A program made the position numbers and the translations under genes. Positions 57,937 through 64,000 of a stretch of 64,000 nucleotides of DNA are shown piece by piece. The stretch's first letter is position 1, and every line of letters starts with the position of its first letter. The stretch is from Allokutzneria sp. A3M-2-11 16 (lineage in GTDB: Bacteria > Actinomycetota > Actinomycetes > Mycobacteriales > Pseudonocardiaceae), in assembly GCF_024213555.1 (NCBI RefSeq), contig NZ_JANAVO010000001.1, forward strand, positions 2,046,001-2,110,000, read 5' to 3'. Below the pieces are notes generated by a model that was given only the letters and a program-made list of their open reading frames with translations, had not been told where the DNA came from and searched no databases.

Positions 57937-60167
57937 CGACCGTGCCCCCTCCGTCCACTGTGCCCAATGTGTCCACTGTGGACGGTAAGAACGAGAAACC
58001 CTTGCTGCGCTTCGGAGTTCCGGTCGGTGTCGCGGTGCTCGTCGCCGTGCTCGCGCAGATCCCGGTGCTGGTCAACCGCGTCTTCTACTACTGGGACGAC
58101 AGCGCCGCGCAGTTCCTGCCCATGTGGTACCGGCTCGGCCAGCGGCTGATGTCCGGGGACTTCCCGCTGCTGCTGGACACCGAGGCGTGGATCGGCGGCA
58201 ACCTCACCGCCGAGGCCATGTTCGGCGTGTGGAACCCGGTCAACCTGCTCAACTACCTGCTCGTCGCGAGCTTCGACGACCTGGCGAGCGCGGGCGCGGT
58301 GGTGAAGGCCGAGTTCCTGGTCATCCTCGCGCTCGGCGTGTACTTCCTCGCCCGCGAGTACGGCGCCTCCCGCTGGGCGGCCTCGGCCGTCGCGGTCGCG
58401 CTGCCGTTCTCCGGTTTCACCCTGTACTTCGAGGCCAGCATCTGGATCGCCGGGCTGATGGCCTTCGCGTGGGTGCCGCACTTCTGGTGGGCCGCCCGCA
58501 AGCTCGCCCGCGGTCGCGTCGGCACGATCTGGCCGTTCCTGTTCGGCGCGCTGTGCGTGACCGTCGGCAACCCCTACGGCCTGCTCGGCGTCGGCCTCGT
58601 GCTGCTCGTGCTGATGATCGAGTTCCGCGCGCGCAAGGTGATCGTGCGGTTGTTCGCGCTGGGCGCCACGGTCGGCGGTGCCGCGCTGCTGGTGTTCCTG
58701 CCGCTGCTGGGCAACTCCAAGGTCAGCTGGCGCAACAGCAAGGAGCTGTTCAACAACACGCAGCTCGTGCCATCGCTCCAGGACTACCTCGGTTCGAGCC
58801 TGCCGAGCTACGTGCCGGACATCCACTCCTTCTCCACCATCTCGGTGCGGATGACGTTCCCCGCGATGTACCTGGCGTGGTTCGTGGTGCCGCTGCTGGC
58901 GTGGCTGGACTGGTCGGTGCTGCGGCAGCGCTGGCGGCAGCTGCTCGGCGTGCTCGTGATCGGCGGCGTGTACCTGGTCGCCACGCTCGGGCCGTCGAAC
59001 TTCTGGATGTTCCGCTGGCCGCTGCGGCTGGTGGAGTACTTCTACCTCGCGGTGATGGTGCTCTTCGCGGTGCTGCTGTCCGCGGGCCTGCGCCGCGACC
59101 ACGTGCGGCGGCGTGCCTGGATCACGGCAGGCGCGCTCGCGTTCACCGCCTACCTGTCGTTCTCCTCGTGGCCGAAGATCGCCGCGTGGCACGTGGTCTC
59201 GGTGCTGCTGCTCGGCGTGCTGATCGCGCTCTCGGTGATCGCGTTCCGGCGCGGCGGCAGCAGGCCCCTGGTCGCGGTGCTGCACGTCGGCACGGCCGCG
59301 GCGCTGCTGCTCCAGATGGTGTGGTTCCCGATCAACCGGGACGTCGCGCCGTACGGGTTCCCGAGCTCGGTCGCGGAGCTGAAGACCTTCGCGTCGCGCT
59401 ACCCGGGCACGATGGTCCAGGTCGCCGACCGCGATCCGGTGATATACCGGGGGAAGGGCCAGTTCCTGGAGCCCGACACCGCGGTGTGGCGCGACCTCCT
59501 GTTCGGCAACGTCTACCGGGTCGCGGGCGTGGACACCACGACCTCGTACTCCGGGATGGGCTTCAAGCCGTTCCACAAAGCCTTGTGCCTCAACGACTAC
59601 GGCGGCGCCAAGGTGCGCGAGTGCCCCGGCGACACCTTCGCCAACCTGTGGGCGCAGACCCCGGCGGGCGTCCCCCTCGCGGATCTGATCAAGGCCCGCA
59701 CGATCGTGGTGCAGCGCGCGTTGATCGACTCCCCGCACGTGCCACCGGGATGGACGGTCGCGGAGCGGACCAACTTCGTGACGGTGCTCCGCCGCGAGCG
59801 CGACATGCCGGACTGGGGCGCTGCCCGGCTCAGCCGCACGACACCGGGCATGAAGGTCCTTGAGGACACGATGCCCGCCCAGCACAAGGAGTCGGTGACC
59901 TTCGAGCGCGGGACCGCGCAGGGGCCGCTGTCGCTGACGTTCGCGCGGCTGAACTGGCCGGGCTACAAGGCGACGGTGGATGGCAAGCCGGTCGAGGTGC
60001 GCAACGGCCCGGGCGGCCTGGTCACCGTCGACCTACCCGCCGACGTCTCCGCCGGACGCCTGAGCCTCACCTGGACCCCTCCGGGCCTCTGGATCGGCGT
60101 CGGCGGCGCCGCGGTGGGCCTCCTGGCCGCCCTGGCCCTCACGATCGTCCAACGCCGCCGCCGCTGA
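57933..60167 (+). CDS. YfhO-family membrane protein (GT-C-like), copy 2
   Basis: A 744-residue paralogue of 43066-45288. About 12-13 helices extend to residue 465, followed by an outside domain and a final helix (about 715-737). The loop motifs VFYYWDDSAAQFLPMWYRLG and GGNLTAEAMFGVWNPVNLL match copy 1. It probably transfers the sugar made by GT2 and moved by GtrA to an outside polymer. GTG 57933 overlaps the GtrA stop. The start carries two palindrome-like codon runs (GTCCACTGTGGAC at 57971-57983). Located upstream of glf/glfT2. Confidence 0.84.
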   Translation: MTTVPPPSTVPNVSTVDGKNEKPLLRFGVPVGVAVLVAVLAQIPVLVNRVFYYWDDSAAQFLPMWYRLGQRLMSGDFPLLLDTEAWIGGNLTAEAMFGVWNPVNLLNYLLVASFDDLASAGAVVKAEFLVILALGVYFLAREYGASRWAASAVAVALPFSGFTLYFEASIWIAGLMAFAWVPHFWWAARKLARGRVGTIWPFLFGALCVTVGNPYGLLGVGLVLLVLMIEFRARKVIVRLFALGATVGGAALLVFLPLLGNSKVSWRNSKELFNNTQLVPSLQDYLGSSLPSYVPDIHSFSTISVRMTFPAMYLAWFVVPLLAWLDWSVLRQRWRQLLGVLVIGGVYLVATLGPSNFWMFRWPLRLVEYFYLAVMVLFAVLLSAGLRRDHVRRRAWITAGALAFTAYLSFSSWPKIAAWHVVSVLLLGVLIALSVIAFRRGGSRPLVAVLHVGTAAALLLQMVWFPINRDVAPYGFPSSVAELKTFASRYPGTMVQVADRDPVIYRGKGQFLEPDTAVWRDLLFGNVYRVAGVDTTTSYSGMGFKPFHKALCLNDYGGAKVRECPGDTFANLWAQTPAGVPLADLIKARTIVVQRALIDSPHVPPGWTVAERTNFVTVLRRERDMPDWGAARLSRTTPGMKVLEDTMPAQHKESVTFERGTAQGPLSLTFARLNWPGYKATVDGKPVEVRNGPGGLVTVDLPADVSAGRLSLTWTPPGLWIGVGGAAVGLLAALALTIVQRRRR

Positions 60168-60171
60168 CCCA

Positions 60172-60308
60172 GCCGGGGTTGACCCGTCTTCAAGTACAAC
60201 GCACCCCACCTAGAACCGTCGTTAACCGCCACTAACCCCGGGGTTAGTGGCGGTTAACGACCGCTGGGGCGGGGGTGGGGGGTACTTGAAGACCGGGGAA
60301 CCCGGCGC
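60172..60308. repeat. Repeat family A, copy 3
   Basis: Outer arms CCGGGGTTGACCCGTCTTCA and TGAAGACCGGGGAACCCGG flank arms containing CTTCAAGTAC/GTACTTGAAG. The centre is a perfect 44-base palindrome (60218-60261; arms of 22 bases, GTCGTTAACCGCCACTAACC..., no loop). It follows the YfhO stop by four bases and probably terminates the GT2-GtrA-YfhO transcript. Confidence 0.9.
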
Positions 60309-61831
<1,523 letters not shown>

Positions 61832-61837
61832 AGAGAA

Positions 61838-63811
61838 GTGGCCGAGCAGCAGAGCACCGCGACCGCGCAGGGGCGTGACGACGCGCCGGACGCCAAGCTG
61901 AGCGATGTCAGCTCGGTCCGCGTTGGTGGCCGGAACAGCGACATCCCGGCCAACCGCGTCCTCCAGCGGGTGATCTTCCCGCGCGACGAGGACCCGTTGG
62001 ACGTCCGCCCGCTCTACGTGGACGAGCCGGCGAACGCCTCGAACCGGGTGCACTTCACCTCGCGCCGCTCGGTGACGGTCCCGGCCTCGACGAAGACCTC
62101 CTTCGCCGCGTACTTCAACGCGTTCCCCGCCAGCTACTGGAAGCGGTGGACGTGGGTCAGCGACGTCGTGCTGCGGCTGACGGTCCGCGGCTCGGGCCGG
62201 GTGGACGTCTACCGCTCCAAGCCCAGCGGCGACATCGTGCACCTGCAGGGCAAGGCCGTCCGCGGCGCGAAGAACTGGACGGTGCTGGAGTTCCACACCT
62301 CGCTCCAGCCCTTCGAGGACGGCGGCTGGATCTGGTTCGACGTCTTCACCGAGGACGCGCAGCTGGAGATCAAGGACGCGGTCTGGGCGACGGACAAGGA
62401 GCTGCCGGAGCAGAAGGTCGCCGTCGGCATCTGCACCATCCGCCCGGCGGACGCGGTCATCGCCCTGCACGCGCTCGGTGAGGACCCGGCCGTGCTGGAC
62501 GTGGTCGGCAAGGTGTTCGTGGTCGACCAGGGCGCCAAGAAGGTCCGCGACGAGCCGGGCTACCCCGAGGCCGTCCGCAGGCTCGGCGACAAGCTCGAGG
62601 TCATCGAGCAGGCCAACCTCGGCGGCTCCGGCGGGTTCACCCGCGCGCTCTACGAGGGCGTGGAGAACACCGACTGCGAGCAGATCCTGCTGCTGGACGA
62701 CGACATCCGGCTGGAGCCGGACAGCGTGCTGCGCGCCAACGCCTTCGCGCGGGCCGCGTCCAGCCCGGTGGTCGTCGGCGGGCACATGCTCAACCTCCAG
62801 GCCAGGGCGCGGCTGCACAGCTTCGCCGAGGTGGTCGACCTCAAGTCGGCCATGTGGCGCAAGGCGCCGGGCGCGGTCACCGACCACGACTTCGGCGAGG
62901 AGCCGCTGCGGGAGACCGAGGAACTGCACCTGCGGATCCACGGCACCTACAACGGCTGGTGGATGTGCCTGTTCCCGCGCCAGGTGATCGACGAGATCGG
63001 CCTGCCGCTCCCGCTGTTCATCAAGTGGGACGACACCGAGTACGCGCTGCGCGCCGGGGCCCACGGGTTCCCGACCGTGTCGCTGCCCGGTGCCGCGGTC
63101 TGGCACATGCCGTGGACGGACAAGGACGACGCCACCGACTGGACGGCGTACTTCCACGTGCGGAACCGGCTGATCATGGCCGCGCTGCACAGCCCGTACG
63201 ACGTGCGCGGCCCGCTGCTCAAGCAGGGGCTGAAGCTCTCGCTGCGGCACCTGTTCTCGATGGAGTACTCCACGGTCGCCCTGCACCAGAAGGCGATCGA
63301 GGACTTCCTGGACGGTCCCGGGAAGCTGTTCGAGACCCTCGGCACCAAGCGCCGGGAGATCCTCGACATCCGCAACCAGTACACCGACGCGCACATCCTG
63401 CCCTCGGCCAGGGAGTTCCCGCCGCCGACGTTCGACCCGGTGAAGGCTGAGCGCCTGCTCAAGCCGCCGGTGAACCCGGTGGTCATCGCGGCCCGCGCCG
63501 CGCTCTCCCTGGCGCACCACCTGAAGGAGCCCGACCGCGAGGCCATCGACCGCCCGCAGATCAACGTTTCGGCGCAGGCCGGACGCTGGTTCCTGCTCGG
63601 CGCGCTGGACAGCGCGACGGTCTCCAACGCCGACGGCAGCGGGGTCGCGTTCCGCCGCCGCGACCCGAAGCTGTTCAAGCAGCTGATGGCGCGCGCGCTG
63701 AACAACCACAAGCGGCTGGCCAAGGAATGGCCGCGGGTGCAGCGGGAGTACCGCCAGGCGCTGCCGCAGCTGTCCAGCCGGGACGCGTGGAAGCAGCTGT
63801 TCGGCTCCTGA
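61838..63811 (+). CDS. glfT2: Galactofuranosyltransferase GlfT2
   Basis: A 657-residue processive GT2 enzyme polymerising the galactan chain from UDP-galactofuranose. The N-terminal beta-sandwich (about 30-190) precedes the GT-A domain with FEDGGWIWFDVF upstream, NLGGSGGFTRAL, the metal site LLLDDDIRLEP (about 284-294), and the catalytic region KWDDTEYALRAGAHG with a following WHMPW (metal His). The C-terminal helical region is about 480-657. It is coupled in an operon with glf and followed by a terminator. Confidence 0.96.
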   Translation: MAEQQSTATAQGRDDAPDAKLSDVSSVRVGGRNSDIPANRVLQRVIFPRDEDPLDVRPLYVDEPANASNRVHFTSRRSVTVPASTKTSFAAYFNAFPASYWKRWTWVSDVVLRLTVRGSGRVDVYRSKPSGDIVHLQGKAVRGAKNWTVLEFHTSLQPFEDGGWIWFDVFTEDAQLEIKDAVWATDKELPEQKVAVGICTIRPADAVIALHALGEDPAVLDVVGKVFVVDQGAKKVRDEPGYPEAVRRLGDKLEVIEQANLGGSGGFTRALYEGVENTDCEQILLLDDDIRLEPDSVLRANAFARAASSPVVVGGHMLNLQARARLHSFAEVVDLKSAMWRKAPGAVTDHDFGEEPLRETEELHLRIHGTYNGWWMCLFPRQVIDEIGLPLPLFIKWDDTEYALRAGAHGFPTVSLPGAAVWHMPWTDKDDATDWTAYFHVRNRLIMAALHSPYDVRGPLLKQGLKLSLRHLFSMEYSTVALHQKAIEDFLDGPGKLFETLGTKRREILDIRNQYTDAHILPSAREFPPPTFDPVKAERLLKPPVNPVVIAARAALSLAHHLKEPDREAIDRPQINVSAQAGRWFLLGALDSATVSNADGSGVAFRRRDPKLFKQLMARALNNHKRLAKEWPRVQREYRQALPQLSSRDAWKQLFGS

Positions 63812-63822
63812 CGCAACACCGG

Positions 63823-63859
63823 CCCGGGACCGCGCGTCATAACAGCGCGCGGCCCCGGG
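63823..63859 (+). terminator. Hairpin after glfT2
   Basis: CCCGGGACCGCGCG and CGCGCGGCCCCGGG pair over 14 positions with one mismatch and a nine-base loop. It lies between glfT2 and the next gene on the same strand. Confidence 0.65.
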
Positions 63860-63894
63860 TCGATGCGTCTCACACACGTGAAAGCTGGAGAAAC

Positions 63895-64000
63895 ATGTCT
63901 ACGCAGGAAACCGCCGCGCTCTCCGAGGTGCAGCGCCGGATCGCCAAGCCCCCGGTGGTGAAGGCGGCGCGGGCGATGTCGTTCTTCGGCGAGCACGCCG
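63895..64000 (+). CDS. Start of a further gene, possibly PAP2-type phosphatase (cut by window end)
   Basis: ATG 63895 follows AGCTGGAGAA and opens MSTQETAALSEVQRR, continuing with AMSFFGEHA near the window edge. The SFFGEHA segment resembles the start of PAP2 decaprenylphosphoryl-phosphoribose phosphatases, and in mycobacteria such a gene (Rv3807c) follows glfT2. Only 35 codons are visible. Confidence 0.5.
   Translation, partial: MSTQETAALSEVQRRIAKPPVVKAARAMSFFGEHA

Overview
The window is high-GC DNA with many GTG starts, several apparently leaderless promoters (TAnnnT-like box 6-8 bases before the start codon) and tightly overlapping ATGA/GTGA operons. It looks like an actinomycete of the order Pseudonocardiales. 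Supporting this are the galactan genes of an arabinogalactan wall (glf, glfT2), an ESX/type VII substrate set (EspG, PPE-like, DUF3558 lipoproteins), a Scr1-type XRE/DUF5753 regulator, F420-type (LLM) oxidoreductase genes and a DevR/DosR-like regulator. Genus cannot be fixed from the sequence alone.

Layout. 1-10 kb: IclR regulator, Spo0M, then the cytochrome bd operon cydA-cydB-cydDC, whose last gene overlaps a GAF histidine kinase. A DevR-like response regulator converges on the kinase, and an Hsp20 gene under a perfect CIRCE element follows. 10-18 kb: macrodomain protein, pheA plus histidine phosphatase, a small zincin, a septum-formation-like protein, a three-gene DUF1190-like / ATP-grasp / DUF350 system, and serS. 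18-29 kb: TetR-MFS, hydrolase, LLM oxidoreductase, Cof-type HAD, an MFS-MerR-membrane protein operon, a secreted PIG-L deacetylase with a beta-propeller-like tail, a neutral-ceramidase-like protein and an XRE regulator. 29-32.5 kb: type VII secretion accessory and substrate genes. 32.5-41 kb: a UPF0104 membrane protein, a stand-alone AMP-forming ligase with tiny coupled ORFs, a beta-propeller protein, a DegT aminotransferase and Gfo/Idh dehydrogenase pair, and a GT-C-like membrane protein. 41-54 kb: secreted serine hydrolase, an orphan ABC ATPase with an altered Walker B, YfhO and GT2, LhgO, MFS and its XRE regulator, a sarcosine/dimethylglycine dehydrogenase-like enzyme opposite a choline-kinase-like enzyme, and a DUF3558 lipoprotein. 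54-64 kb: a lipoprotein PIG-L deacetylase divergent from a GT2-GtrA-YfhO operon, then glf-glfT2 and the start of a further gene.

Functional themes. The left end reads as an oxygen-limitation and stress block: bd oxidase, its assembly transporter, a DevS/DevR-like pair, Hsp20 and a DevR-box-like palindrome upstream of cydA. The right end reads as cell-wall polysaccharide work: galactan synthesis plus a polyprenyl-phosphate-sugar pathway with an outward-facing deacetylase.

Most novel observations. (1) Three copies of an element in convergent intergenic gaps have the order -10 box, 6 bases, a 15-codon mini-ORF, then a hairpin with 22-base arms. One copy is stop-interrupted and has its hairpin loop inverted. 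(2) A second family of long nested inverted repeats lies at gene 3' ends. (3) A 13-base palindrome (GTCCAnTGTGGAC) recurs in frame inside unrelated genes. (4) The DUF1190-like/ATP-grasp/DUF350 cassette is a system of unknown function.
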